Position numbers and translations under genes: made by a program. A stretch of DNA of 19,460 nucleotides from an uncultured Chromatiaceae bacterium (GTDB taxonomy: Bacteria; Pseudomonadota; Gammaproteobacteria; Enterobacterales; Alteromonadaceae), in the NCBI GenBank assembly GCA_946482615.1, contig CAMLSF010000063.1, positions 1-19,460 on the forward strand. Reading direction: 5' to 3'. Below, piece after piece: positions 1-8,905 of this stretch. The notes below the pieces were generated by a model. That model had not been told where the DNA came from. It worked only from the letters and a program-made list of their open reading frames with translations, and ran no database searches. The stretch's first letter is position 1, and every line of letters starts with the position of its first letter.

Positions 1-1244
1 ACATAAGCAGCTAAAGAGGGGGCCTGAATATTAACCAGACTATGGCCGCTGTCTGATTTCACCACTGCCGTATTGTTTAAATGCATATGGCCGCCTATAT
101 GCAGCTGCACGCCAAGGTCGGCTAAGCGCTGGCTGATCTGCTGTTGCGGGCTGCGGGATAATTGCCCCTTATCTTCACCCAATAAAGCCGCTATCTGCTG
201 AGTCTGGCCCTGATAAAACTCAAGCATAGGGTAATGGCTGAAGGTGATTAGGGTTTTGCCCTGAGCTTTAGCCCGCTCTGCCACTTGTTTGACCCAGGCC
301 ATGACCTGGGGTTTGTAGTCAAACATAGCGTTGTAACCGGCATTGCCCGAACCTTCAAAAGCTGCAGCTTCATTGCCTTTACCTGTGTAGCCTGCTTTGG
401 GTTTATAGACATTGGCATCGATCGCCAGTAACCATAAGTCTTTCACAGGTTCCACCAGATAACTGGCATCAGGGATAACATGGCAGTTGCTGTAGTCTGA
501 TTTTTTATAAGTTCCGCCAGCGCCTTGCTGACAAATTTCAAACTGGCGTTTGCTGAAATCGGACTGAGCTAAAGCGTCGGCATGATTGTAGTTGGCTACA
601 GAATAAGAGCTGTAGGGGGTTTCCCAATACAGATCTTCTGCTTTGGGGTAAAAACCAAAGTCTGCAAGTTCTGTCATTAATTCGCTGTAGCCCAGCTCTT
701 TGACTTCTTCAGTGCAAATCACTGGATTCGTTTGGCTGGCACAAGCTTCAGAGCCCGGGCTAAAAATAGCCAAAGGCCGGCCATCTGCGCCTAAATAATC
801 AGCTTTACCTGCAGGCTGCGCATGAGGCCGCACCGGATCATGATTGCCAAAAGTCAGTAAAAACTTCAGGCCATGAGTTTTGCTGTAATGCTGCATTATT
901 CGTTTTAAGCCACGGATATGCAGGGTTTGGCCATCGTCACTGAAATCACCGGGCAGCACTACCAGTTTCACCTTACGACGCACCAGATCATCCAAAGCAG
1001 CCTGCAAGGCAAAATAGTTTTCGTTAAAAAGCCGGGTGGATTGCAGCTGGGCGGCCATAGTGCGGATAGTGGCGGCTTTGTCCGTACTGTCGCTTTTTAT
1101 TCCTGCAAAGCTGCCGTCATTAAATTGGGCATAGACATCATGAAAATGCACGTCAGGCAAAAAAGCAATTTGTACCTGCGGCTTGGTTGCCCATACAGGT
1201 AAAGCAAACAAAGCCAGTACAGAGCAAAAAAGGACTGTTTTCAT
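1..1244 (-). CDS. Exported calcineurin-like metallophosphoesterase (3' end cut by window edge)
   Basis: The frame is open from an ATG at 1244 to the left edge, giving 414 visible codons and no stop. The start is supported by AAGGAAAA about 8 nt upstream. The product begins with a signal peptide (MKTVLFCSVLALFALPVWA), so it should act in the periplasm or outside. Calcineurin-type metal-site motifs are visible in order: PDVHFHD (D31, H33), LPGDFSDDG (D100), TFGNHD (N134, H135), TFSHYP and IGGHMH near the window edge. This family hydrolyses phosphomonoesters or phosphodiesters with a two-metal centre; the substrate cannot be read from sequence. It lies downstream of a TonB receptor on the same strand, but a strong terminator separates them, so it is probably transcribed on its own or by readthrough. 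A phosphate-scavenging role is inference only. Confidence 0.9.
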   Translation of the reverse strand, partial: MKTVLFCSVLALFALPVWATKPQVQIAFLPDVHFHDVYAQFNDGSFAGIKSDSTDKAATIRTMAAQLQSTRLFNENYFALQAALDDLVRRKVKLVVLPGDFSDDGQTLHIRGLKRIMQHYSKTHGLKFLLTFGNHDPVRPHAQPAGKADYLGADGRPLAIFSPGSEACASQTNPVICTEEVKELGYSELMTELADFGFYPKAEDLYWETPYSSYSVANYNHADALAQSDFSKRQFEICQQGAGGTYKKSDYSNCHVIPDASYLVEPVKDLWLLAIDANVYKPKAGYTGKGNEAAAFEGSGNAGYNAMFDYKPQVMAWVKQVAERAKAQGKTLITFSHYPMLEFYQGQTQQIAALLGEDKGQLSRSPQQQISQRLADLGVQLHIGGHMHLNNTAVVKSDSGHSLVNIQAPSLAAY

Positions 1245-1273
1245 CAATGGTGTTTTCCTTTGGATCCGAATAA

Positions 1274-1301
1274 AAAAGGCCACAGCGGGCTGTGGCCTTT
1301 T
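1274..1301 (-). terminator. Rho-independent terminator of the TonB receptor gene
   Basis: A perfect 12-bp stem (AAAAGGCCACAG, loop of 4, CTGTGGCCTTTT) lies 36 bp past the receptor stop codon. On the minus strand it is followed by a run of six T. The A-tract on the other side would also let it work on the plus strand, but no plus-strand gene reads into it. Confidence 0.88.
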
Positions 1302-1336
1302 AAGCTTGTATCATCTGACGAGCAGCCTAAACAGCA

Positions 1337-4117
1337 TTAGAAATCTGCGCGCAGACCTAAACTGACACGTCGGCCTGAGAACTCATACATCACTGGGAAG
1401 GCTGGGTTCATAGTGTAACCCGTGGTTTCTTCGTCTGTAATATTGATACCTTTTAAGCTCAGTTTGACGTTATCTGTCAGCTGGTAACCTAAAGCAATGT
1501 CGGTTTGGCCATAAGCGTCACGGTACACAGGGTACATATTCAGGTGAATGTACTCGACATACTTGTCTTTGTAGTTATATGAAATCCGGGCATCAAAGAG
1601 GTCGTTTTCATAATAAGCAGTAAAGTTGTAGGTCTTATCCGCCAAACCTTCGGGTGGTGTTGGGATATCTAAATCCGAGGCACCAGTTAAACTGTTATCC
1701 AGCATGGTGTAGTTGGCATTGATGCCAAAGCCGTCCAGTGACTCACTGATCATAGTCAGAGGCAACTGGGCTATCAGCTCCAGCCCTGTGACTTTGTAAG
1801 AGCCGTCAGCGTTGACCGGCTGGTACAGGTCGAAATCGTAGTAACCATCTAAAGTACCGTCCGCATTACGTTTTTCTACGTTTTTGACAACACCTGTCAG
1901 TTCTTCACGGACCACACCTTCAATATTTTTCCAGAAGTAGGAGGCCGCCAGAATACCGCCATTTTCCATATACCATTCCAGGCCGGTTTCCCATTGCTTG
2001 GCTGTGGTTGGTTTCAGGCCAGGGTTACCGTCTTTAAAGCGGAAACCACTCCAACTGACAGTACGTTTATAAGCGATGTCGGTCAGATCCGGGCGCATCA
2101 GGGTTTCTGAGGCTGCAGTACGCCAAATCAGATCTTCAGCCACTTCCACTGTCAGGTTAAAGCTTGGTAATACATCGCTGTAGCTACCATCCGCAGAGAC
2201 AGGGTCTTCTGTATAGCCGGTTGAACCATCAGGTTTCTGAATAGGGTGGTAACCAAAAGATAACACGTCTGTATCTACAGCCCGTACGCCAGCATTTAAC
2301 TTGCTTGCTAAACCGCCCATTTCAAAGTCAAAGTTTGTCATGGCATACAAAGCTGTTACTTCTTCGTCGACACGGTAGTATTGGTCATCCTGGAACGGGG
2401 TAAAGAAGCCAGCGTAACGGAAAGTACGGCGGGCATAGTCGTTTGATACCTGCATCCAGTTCAGGTTTTTCGGTTTGTAGCCACCGCCAGAGGCGATATC
2501 TGTGACATAACCCAATTCGCTATCCTGCAATGTACGCGTATTTACCCATGAGCTGTCGCCTGCGGAAGGCCCCTGAATTTTGATCGCACCAAAGTTACGT
2601 TCTTTTGACTTGTCAGTGTAACGCACACCAAACTGCACGCTGCTAAGCGCTGGTAACATCGACCATTCCAACTGTTTTTTAAAGTCGAGCTGAGCGGCGT
2701 ATTTGTCGTCCTGAACTTCTTCCAGTTCAGTTTCATAAGCTTCAAACAGATATTTGTCCGCCGCGTTGTACATGTCGATGCTGTTTGGATTATCACTCTT
2801 GATGGTCTCACCACCATTGGCTGTCCAGCGGGTGCGGGAAGGCGCATAAGCCACATGCTTCAGGTTGGCGTAGTCTGCGGTTTTCTCAGCACCTGAGAAG
2901 CCTGCCAGCGCATTAATTTCCCAGCCGTTGACGTCCCAATCCATAGTGATGCTGTATTGAGTGAAGTCGGTTTCGTTGATACGTTCTTTGCTCAAGAATT
3001 CATGCTGAGTGGCAGTGTAAGACACGTCTGTCAGCACCACCATGCCATATTCAGCCAATGTGGTATCGTCGTACGCATGGATAGTTTCTAAGGTACTGCG
3101 GCTTGATGCGGAATAGGCGGCAGCATCGTATTCATCTTCGGTATTGTCATAACCACCTAACATGGCGTCAAAGGTCAGGCTGAAGCTTGAACTTGGTTTG
3201 TACTGGATTGAGGCTGTGCTGCCCCATTTGTCCTGCTCGCTCTGAAAGATACGATCACCCACTTTATCCTGGAAAATAATACGGCTGGTTTCGTCTTTAT
3301 TTTTAAAGTCGCTGACGATCACGCCTGCATCACGTTCCAGCACTGCTGCAGCCTGAGTGGAACGGGGCGCTGATGCTTCCAGGAAACGACCCATAGGGCG
3401 GAAGTTAATACCAGAGTTGGAGTCTGTTCTGTTATTACGCTCTGCTTTAGAGAACGACACTAAAGCCCCCCAGTCACCCCAGGTGTCGCTGGCGAGGAAA
3501 GAGAATTTAGGATCAGTTTTTTCCGAAATCGAGTTATGAGCGCCTTCAGCGGACACCACAAATTGTGCATCGCTGTAATCAAAAGGTTTGGCTGTGCCAA
3601 TCTGCACTGAACCTGCAATACCACCTTCTTCATCTGCTGCAGTAGGGGACTTTTGTACTGTCACACTCTGGATAATTTCAGAAGCAAAAATATCAAATTC
3701 GACGTCACGGCCGCCACTGCCTGAAGCTGTAGCCAGGTTATTGATCGACACATGAGTAAAATCAGATGGCAGGCTGCGTACGTTTACTTTGCTGCCCAGG
3801 CCCTTGTTACGTTCGATAGTCACACCAGGCATACGTTGCAGAGCTTCAGCCAGGTTTTGCTCAGGGAAATCGGCAATGTCAGTGGCGACTATTGAATCAG
3901 AGAAACCAATGTTCTCTTTTTTCATATCAACGGCTTGTTCCAGGCTTTTGCTGTAGGTGCCTTTGACTGCTATGACTTCTACTTTTTGCTCAGGTTGTTT
4001 GTCCTGCGCATAAGCGGGCAAGCTGATGGCTGTACCCAGCAGCAACTGGCTGATAGCCAGACTTAACATGGTGCGTTTTGATGCAAGATGATGACGGTAT
4101 TGATTCTGACTTTTCAT
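1337..4117 (-). CDS. TonB-dependent receptor, Xanthomonas/Caulobacter-type outer-membrane transporter
   Basis: A 926-residue outer-membrane active transporter. I start it at the ATG at 4117, which has AAGGG 7 nt upstream, rather than the in-frame ATG at 4141. It has a signal peptide ending near AYA (residues 35-37), then a TonB-box-like EVIAVKG (about 47-53). The plug contains the family's characteristic stretch DIADFPEQNLAEALQRMPGV (80-99), followed by a long beta-barrel ending in the aromatic residue typical of outer-membrane proteins (LRADF). Length and plug match the TonB-Xanth-Caul subfamily, whose members often import carbohydrates or other large nutrients using TonB-ExbBD energy. The ligand is unknown. 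The gene is monocistronic or nearly so, as a strong terminator follows it. The 544-bp region in front of it is large enough for regulated expression. Confidence 0.93.
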   Translation of the reverse strand: MKSQNQYRHHLASKRTMLSLAISQLLLGTAISLPAYAQDKQPEQKVEVIAVKGTYSKSLEQAVDMKKENIGFSDSIVATDIADFPEQNLAEALQRMPGVTIERNKGLGSKVNVRSLPSDFTHVSINNLATASGSGGRDVEFDIFASEIIQSVTVQKSPTAADEEGGIAGSVQIGTAKPFDYSDAQFVVSAEGAHNSISEKTDPKFSFLASDTWGDWGALVSFSKAERNNRTDSNSGINFRPMGRFLEASAPRSTQAAAVLERDAGVIVSDFKNKDETSRIIFQDKVGDRIFQSEQDKWGSTASIQYKPSSSFSLTFDAMLGGYDNTEDEYDAAAYSASSRSTLETIHAYDDTTLAEYGMVVLTDVSYTATQHEFLSKERINETDFTQYSITMDWDVNGWEINALAGFSGAEKTADYANLKHVAYAPSRTRWTANGGETIKSDNPNSIDMYNAADKYLFEAYETELEEVQDDKYAAQLDFKKQLEWSMLPALSSVQFGVRYTDKSKERNFGAIKIQGPSAGDSSWVNTRTLQDSELGYVTDIASGGGYKPKNLNWMQVSNDYARRTFRYAGFFTPFQDDQYYRVDEEVTALYAMTNFDFEMGGLASKLNAGVRAVDTDVLSFGYHPIQKPDGSTGYTEDPVSADGSYSDVLPSFNLTVEVAEDLIWRTAASETLMRPDLTDIAYKRTVSWSGFRFKDGNPGLKPTTAKQWETGLEWYMENGGILAASYFWKNIEGVVREELTGVVKNVEKRNADGTLDGYYDFDLYQPVNADGSYKVTGLELIAQLPLTMISESLDGFGINANYTMLDNSLTGASDLDIPTPPEGLADKTYNFTAYYENDLFDARISYNYKDKYVEYIHLNMYPVYRDAYGQTDIALGYQLTDNVKLSLKGINITDEETTGYTMNPAFPVMYEFSGRRVSLGLRADF

Positions 4118-4661
4118 TCCCAAACCCTTAGCTGATCTCATTATTTTTTCACCGCTACACTGCTTTTCCAGGGTGTAGTGGCAGCACTTAACGACGGGCG
4201 AGATTACAGAGCAACTATGATGTTTTTATTTCAGTCATCCCCCGGCGTAAAAGCCTTGTTGTAAATAAAGTGAAATGAAAAGGTTGCATTATCTGAGCGC
4301 TTGAACTGGCCGGATGTAACCGATTTCATTTGGTTTATTTTTATCCTGAATGTGGAAATTATTTAAAATCATGCGCTTGTGTGTATTTTTTGCGTCTCTC
4401 TGAGCTATCAGGCTGTTTTTCATTTTGCTGATTTTTCAAATGAAAACAGGGGGCTGCAGAGCTGTATTGGTTGTTTAAAAGACGATAAAGCGCATTTTTT
4501 CTGCGATTAACTTTGCAACTTTATCTGAGCTGCGCTGTTTTAAATCGAAGCCAGAGGAAATTAATCGTTGTGTCTGTAGCACTGACAGGTGCAGTATGTA
4601 AATTAATCAAAAAACATAGCTTTATGCTGAACAGAAACAACTGAATACCACAGGAGTTGTT
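4118..4661. other. Long divergent intergenic region between TonB receptor and yghX-like operon
   Basis: No convincing coding frame. The region is AT-rich and must hold the promoters of both divergent units, but I cannot pick a -35/-10 pair with good spacing for either. It contains four copies of AAATGAAA or its complement (4273-4280, 4324-4331, 4418-4425, 4438-4445), a 10-bp direct repeat TTATCTGAGC (4289-4298 and 4521-4530), and a short inverted repeat CTACAC/GTGTAG (4155-4160, 4173-4178). The Shine-Dalgarno site CAGGAG of the next gene lies at its right end. Confidence 0.7.
4413..4449. repeat. Imperfect AT-rich inverted repeat, possible operator
   Basis: The arms CTGTTTTTCATTT (4413-4425) and AAATGAAAACAG (4438-4449) pair except for one extra base, with a 12-nt centre. 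The inner 9 bp (TTTTCATTT/AAATGAAAA) are perfect, and AAATGAAAA occurs again at 4273-4281. It lies mid-region with no gene reading into it and no GC-rich stem, so a protein-binding site is more likely than a terminator. Which regulator might bind is unknown. Confidence 0.4.
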
Positions 4662-5552
4662 ATGTCTGATCGTAAAACAGCCAAAGATTTTCATCCACAA
4701 ATCCTGCGTTTATTCGACCGTTATGTACATGGTGATATCAGCAGACGTGATTTTTTAACAGGCGCAGCAAAGTTTGCTGTGGCAGGCATGACAGCTGCAA
4801 CACTATTGCAGGCGCTGGCTCCCAACTACGCCATGGGCCAGCAAATTCAGCCTGACGACCCACAATTAGATACTGAATATCTGACTTATCCAAGCCCTAA
4901 AGGTTATGGCAAACTGCGGGGTTATTTGGCACAACCTAAACAGATCAACAGCAAGTTGCCTCTGGTTCTGGTGGTGCACGAAAACCGGGGGTTAAACCCT
5001 CATATTGAAGATGTAACCCGGCGTTTGGCTCTGGCTGGTTTTATTGCTTTTGCGCCAGATGCACTCTTTCCGCTGGGTGGGTATCCGGGGGATGAAGACA
5101 AAGCCCGTGCTCTGTTTAGCACTTTAGATCAGGAGAAAACCCAACAAGACTTTATTGAAAGCGTGCGTATTTTACAAAAACTGCCCGGCGGCAATGGCAA
5201 AGTGGGGGTTGTTGGTTTTTGTTATGGCGGCGGCATAGCAAACTTTTTAGCCACAGAGTTACCAGATCTGGCTGCTGCAGTGCCTTTTTATGGGCGACAA
5301 GCTGATTTAACCAAAGTAGCTGCTATTCAGGCGCCGCTTCTGATCCATTATGCCAGCGAAGACGAAAGGGTAAATGCGGGGGCTCAAGCTTATGATGAAG
5401 CGCTAAAAGCCGCAGGCAAAAATGCTCAAAGTTACATATATCCGAATACTCAGCATGGTTTTCATAACGACACTACGCCCCGTTATGACAAGCAAGCCGC
5501 AACTCTTGCGTGGGATAGAAGCATTCAATTTTTTAAACAACATCTGAGTTAG
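4662..5552 (+). CDS. yghX: Dienelactone hydrolase family protein, YghX-like, with Tat-type N-terminus
   Basis: A 296-residue alpha/beta hydrolase very similar along its length, as I recall it, to E. coli YghX (shared HENRGLNPxIEDV, GFCYGGG, PFYGRQA and HGFHND blocks). The dienelactone-hydrolase triad is intact: C187 in GFCYGG, D234 in SEDERV and H265 in QHGFHN; the 47- and 31-residue spacings match the classic enzyme closely. Residues 27-45 (SRRDFLTGA then a hydrophobic stretch) resemble a twin-arginine signal, preceded by an unusually long 27-residue N-region. Export or membrane tethering is therefore likely but unproved. The start has CAGGAG 8 nt upstream. It heads an operon with the cupin (19-nt gap) and nudK. 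The physiological substrate of YghX proteins is not known to me. Confidence 0.92.
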   Translation: MSDRKTAKDFHPQILRLFDRYVHGDISRRDFLTGAAKFAVAGMTAATLLQALAPNYAMGQQIQPDDPQLDTEYLTYPSPKGYGKLRGYLAQPKQINSKLPLVLVVHENRGLNPHIEDVTRRLALAGFIAFAPDALFPLGGYPGDEDKARALFSTLDQEKTQQDFIESVRILQKLPGGNGKVGVVGFCYGGGIANFLATELPDLAAAVPFYGRQADLTKVAAIQAPLLIHYASEDERVNAGAQAYDEALKAAGKNAQSYIYPNTQHGFHNDTTPRYDKQAATLAWDRSIQFFKQHLS

Positions 5553-5571
5553 CATCAGGATTGAAGATGAA

Positions 5572-5937
5572 ATGAATTATCAGGCCATTAGTTTTAAAGA
5601 TAAATTTGCGAAGTTCGATAATCACTGGTCACCCCGTGTTATTGCCGAAATGAACGACTACCAGTTTAAGCTGGTGAAAGTTGTGGGGGACTTTGTCTGG
5701 CATGATCACCCTGATACAGACGAAGTCTTTATTGTGATGGATGGCGTGCTGGATATCGAATTTGAAGATGGCAAAGTAACTTTGCAAGCAGGCGAAATGT
5801 TTGTTGTGCCTAAAGGGGTTAAGCATAAACCCTGTGCACAGGCTGAATGCCAAATCCTGTTGGTGGAACCCAAAGGGGTAGTGAATACCGGAGAGACTCA
5901 AAGTGCGCTTACCGCCCGGAATGATGTCTGGATTTAG
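5572..5937 (+). CDS. Small single-domain cupin protein
   Basis: A 121-residue cytosolic protein with one cupin barrel. Motif 1 reads [20 protein letters not shown] (39-58) with metal-ligand candidates H44, H46 and E51. Motif 2 reads [12 protein letters not shown] (74-85) with H85. All four residues of the usual metal site are therefore present. Such small cupins bind a metal and may be isomerases, dioxygenases or ligand sensors; the sequence does not say which. The ribosome site is modest (AGGA, 11 nt before the ATG). It lies 19 nt after the hydrolase and 16 nt before nudK, so the three are very likely co-transcribed. Confidence 0.88.
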   Translation: MNYQAISFKDKFAKFDNHWSPRVIAEMNDYQFKLVKVVGDFVWHDHPDTDEVFIVMDGVLDIEFEDGKVTLQAGEMFVVPKGVKHKPCAQAECQILLVEPKGVVNTGETQSALTARNDVWI

Positions 5938-5953
5938 AGGAAAAGGATTTTTA

Positions 5954-6559
5954 ATGAGTAATAAGATCAGAAATATTCAAAAAACGCTGTTATCGGACAA
6001 CTGGTACACCCTGAATAAGTATTCTTTTGAGTACCAGAATCACAGCGGTGAATGGCAACAGCAGCACCGTGAAGCCTACGACCGGGGCAATGGCGCTACT
6101 ATTTTGTTGTACAACAGCAGCAAAGGCACTGTGATCCTGACGCGCCAGTTCCGTATGCCCACTTATGTCAATGGCAACACAGATGGTTTGATGATTGAAA
6201 CCTGTGCTGGTTTGCTGGAGCAGGATAATCCGGAAGACTGCATTAAGCGTGAGGCCGAAGAAGAAACCGGCTACAAAGTAGATAAAGTGCAAAAGTTGTT
6301 TGAAGCTTATATGTCACCGGGTTCAGTCACCGAAATTATCCATTTTTTTGCAGCTGAATATGCTGAAGATATGCAGGTGTCATCAGGCGGTGGTTTGGCA
6401 CATGAGCAGGAAAATATTGAAGTACTGGAACTGGATTTTGAACAGGCTTATTCGATGATAGGCACAGGTGAAATTAAAGACGGTAAAACTATTATGTTGC
6501 TGCAGTACGCTAAGATAAAAGGCCTGATCAGGAGTGGCAGCGCAGATAAAATTTTGTAG
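5954..6559 (+). CDS. nudK: GDP-mannose pyrophosphatase, Nudix family
   Basis: A 201-residue cytosolic Nudix hydrolase closely resembling E. coli NudK along its length (shared [20 protein letters not shown], [15 protein letters not shown], [13 protein letters not shown] and YMSPGSVTE blocks). NudK splits GDP-mannose into GMP and mannose-1-phosphate. The Nudix helix lies at about 86-108, with R99, E100 and the EEETGY segment (102-107) providing metal ligands. I start at the ATG at 5954 because GAGGAAAAGG precedes it; the in-frame ATG at 5903 would overlap the cupin gene and lacks this site. It is the last gene of the hydrolase-cupin-nudK operon. The extra tail after KIKG (about 10 residues) is not conserved with E. 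coli. Confidence 0.93.
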   Translation: MSNKIRNIQKTLLSDNWYTLNKYSFEYQNHSGEWQQQHREAYDRGNGATILLYNSSKGTVILTRQFRMPTYVNGNTDGLMIETCAGLLEQDNPEDCIKREAEEETGYKVDKVQKLFEAYMSPGSVTEIIHFFAAEYAEDMQVSSGGGLAHEQENIEVLELDFEQAYSMIGTGEIKDGKTIMLLQYAKIKGLIRSGSADKIL

Positions 6560-6595
6560 CCTTCTCTGAGAGGGAGAGTGTGACACCGAGGGTCG

Positions 6596-6628
6596 CTAAA
6601 GCGCAGGCGGTACTGACCAGCGCTTTAG
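6596..6628. terminator. Hairpin between convergent nudK and amidohydrolase genes
   Basis: A perfect 9-bp stem CTAAAGCGC / GCGCTTTAG (6596-6604 and 6620-6628) with a 15-nt centre occupies the 78-bp gap between two converging stop codons. Further imperfect pairing (GGTCG against TCC) extends it outward. No T-run follows on either strand, so it is a likely but not classical bidirectional terminator. Confidence 0.5.
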
Positions 6629-6637
6629 TCCCAAAGG

Positions 6638-8017
6638 CTAACGCTTCAGCGCTTCTTCAATAACCTGTCCGTTTTGTTTGTAGATCACTCCGTTTTTCAT
6701 TACTAAATCAACATGTTGCAACAGGTTCATATATTTAAGCACATCGCCCCTGACAGCAATAATGTCTGCAACTTTGCCTGGTGTTACAGAACCGTATTTA
6801 TCCTGCACCCCCATCATCACGGCTGGCCAATAAGTCGCAGCTCTGATAGTTTCCACAGGGTCAAAACCAAAATCGTCAACCCAGAGTGCCATTTCATGCC
6901 AGGTCGTCTGGCAATGAAACTTCATCGGAATGCCAACATCGGTTCCCACCAGCATTACCACACCGGTTTCTTTTAGCTGCTCAATTTTATGTTTTAGTGT
7001 GGGTTTGCGCAGCGGCACTAACTGGGTGTACGCCAAATGGCCTGGCTTTTTAATGGACTGTTGAATATCAGCGATAGTGTCTGGTTTTAAGCCTCTGTGC
7101 CAGCAGCTGTTGTCTAAATGCTCCGGATTTTTGACTGTATCCTGATAACTCCACAAACCTTCCACTGTCGGCGTCCAGAACAGCAGGCCTTTAAACATAC
7201 CAGTGCCAGTGCGTTCCTTAATAGCAGTCAATACATCTTCCGGATAACCCGGCGCTGTGGTCAGGCTAGTGTGTTCAAAGTTATCGACGCCAATTTCTAT
7301 ACCCCGGCGGATTTCATCAGGTTTGTGCGAATGCGCGACAACTTTCATGCCTCTTTTATGGGCTTGCTTTACTATAGCTTCAGCCACTTCACGTGGCATA
7401 TCGTCCTGATCAATGAGTTTGACTATGTCCATACCGGCGTCGGCTAACTGATTTACTTTTTTTATGGCGTCACTTTTGTCTTTCACAGCCCAGCGGTAAT
7501 TTTTTTCCCAATCCCGGACTTGCCATTGTAAAAAAGGACCTGAAGCGTAAAGGCTGGGGCCAGGGATTTCATTTTTAGCCAGTCTGGCTTTGATAATTTG
7601 AGTATCTTGCAGTGGTGCCCCTAAATCTCTGACGCTGGTCACTCCTGCCAGCAATAACTGCACTAAACTGGCTGGCATAATTTCATCGGCAAAACGGTCT
7701 TTGTATTTAGCTTGCCAATGCACATAGTCGGCATGACCTGTCAGTTGGATATGGGCATGACTCTCCCACAAGCCAGGCAGCAGATCATGGCCTTCAGTGG
7801 AAACCACTTTGTAGCCCTGAGGCACCTGTAATGTATCGACTGAGCCCACTTGTTGAATGATGCCTTCATCGATCAGGATCACGCTATTTCGGATCAGATT
7901 TTCTGCCGTACCATCGATCAGCCTGCCACCCACCAGTGCAATTTTTTCTGCAAAAATACTGGTGCTTGTGCCACAAAGCACAAGACTAACCATCAGTGAA
8001 ATAACATGTTTTTTCAT
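6638..8017 (-). CDS. Exported metal-dependent amidohydrolase, prolidase/imidazolonepropionase-like
   Basis: A 459-residue amidohydrolase-superfamily enzyme with a signal peptide (MKKHVISLMVSLVLCGTSTSIFA). The start ATG at 8017 has AGAGG upstream. Metal-site residues are all visible: HAH (H87, H89) at the end of the first strand after LPGLWES, K180 in DIVKLID (the position often carbamylated), H219 in VVAHSH, H239 in NFEHT and D350 in GTDVG. The C-terminal PGKVADII segment is the usual return to the small beta domain. Relatives of this type hydrolyse Xaa-Pro or Xaa-Lys/Arg dipeptides or cyclic amides. The nearby M24 peptidase and CstA genes favour a dipeptidase role, which is inference. It is transcribed alone, divergently from the membrane-protein gene. 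Confidence 0.9.
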   Translation of the reverse strand: MKKHVISLMVSLVLCGTSTSIFAEKIALVGGRLIDGTAENLIRNSVILIDEGIIQQVGSVDTLQVPQGYKVVSTEGHDLLPGLWESHAHIQLTGHADYVHWQAKYKDRFADEIMPASLVQLLLAGVTSVRDLGAPLQDTQIIKARLAKNEIPGPSLYASGPFLQWQVRDWEKNYRWAVKDKSDAIKKVNQLADAGMDIVKLIDQDDMPREVAEAIVKQAHKRGMKVVAHSHKPDEIRRGIEIGVDNFEHTSLTTAPGYPEDVLTAIKERTGTGMFKGLLFWTPTVEGLWSYQDTVKNPEHLDNSCWHRGLKPDTIADIQQSIKKPGHLAYTQLVPLRKPTLKHKIEQLKETGVVMLVGTDVGIPMKFHCQTTWHEMALWVDDFGFDPVETIRAATYWPAVMMGVQDKYGSVTPGKVADIIAVRGDVLKYMNLLQHVDLVMKNGVIYKQNGQVIEEALKR

Positions 8018-8236
8018 AAGGCCTCTGAATTGTTTTATTTTTAGTCAATTTAAAGTAACTGGTGAACAGAGGGATATCAACGCGGTTCAACTTATATCAG
8101 GGCGCAGTGGACTATAGTTGCATACCTGGCAGATGCTACTGATCTTTGAATATTTTTCCTTACAGTTTCATATACTTTGTCATCTTTACTTAAGCCACAC
8201 TGACAGTATTCACTCAGAACAACACGGAAACTAAAG

Positions 8237-8779
8237 ATGAACGATCAACAATTTAAACTTCACCGCCTGTTGCTGGTGGCTGTTGCCAGTCTGTATATCT
8301 GGGTTTTACTTGCCTTTGAACACTATAACGGTGGTGTGGTAAGTCACCATTTATTAAACAGAAGCGATTTACCTGCTATTTCAAACTGGTGGGGAGCTTT
8401 GGTATTACCTTTGCTGGGTTGGTTTTTAACCGGACGTATCTATAAGCGGGTAGTGACGGCTTATCCCTTTGCTGTGGTGGCGGGTTTTACAGGCGCTCTG
8501 CTGTTTGGTGTTTTGCTTTCGGTATTATTTGTGTATCAGCAGCAACAGATGCTATCGGGGCTGATGCTCAGTCTGCCTGTGCTGGCATTGATCTTGCCAT
8601 TATACCGTGCTGAGTTTTTATTAGGTTTTGTGCTGGGGATGTGTTTCACCTTTGGTGCATTAATTCCGGCCGGAGTCGGCACTTTGGTGGTCTTGATGTC
8701 TTTTATTTTGCATAAAACCCTGCGGCCTTTATTGGGTTATGTTTTTAGCTCTGTGTCGGGAGTCGTTGGTTCGAAGTAA
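8237..8779 (+). CDS. Unrecognised integral membrane protein
   Basis: A 180-residue protein I cannot assign to a named family. Hydrophobic segments suggest about five membrane spans: residues 9-27, 50-66, 74-98, 105-123 and 126-157. Between spans 1 and 2 is a polar, probably ligand- or partner-facing stretch with HYNGG, HHLLNR, DLP and SNWWG, which looks too specific to be random loop. No catalytic motif or signal peptide was seen. The start is the first ATG of the frame, with a weak GGA 11 nt upstream. Codon use is like its neighbours. It lies 117-126 bp before the M24 gene on the same strand, so co-transcription is possible. A role with the peptide genes is only a guess. Confidence 0.75.
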   Translation: MNDQQFKLHRLLLVAVASLYIWVLLAFEHYNGGVVSHHLLNRSDLPAISNWWGALVLPLLGWFLTGRIYKRVVTAYPFAVVAGFTGALLFGVLLSVLFVYQQQQMLSGLMLSLPVLALILPLYRAEFLLGFVLGMCFTFGALIPAGVGTLVVLMSFILHKTLRPLLGYVFSSVSGVVGSK

Positions 8780-8905
8780 CCTTTTGTCGCACTTTCTGTG
8801 TGATCCACTGTATTTAGAAGCTTATCTGCGGGTAACTTGTTGTAAGTTTTTCTTTATACATTAGTTTTAGTTCCAGGTTGTAATTACAGCTACAGGGTGC
8901 GACAG

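Noticed and set aside
4118..4141. Upstream ATG at 4141 for the TonB receptor
   Set aside because: The ATG at 4117 has AAGGG at ideal spacing and starts a normal signal peptide; the upstream extension adds only eight residues without a site.
8018..8236. Candidate sigma-70 promoters in the divergent gap (TTGAAT with TATACT, 19-nt spacer; TTGATA with TACTTT on the other strand)
   Set aside because: Spacing or hexamer match is too poor to support a call by eye.
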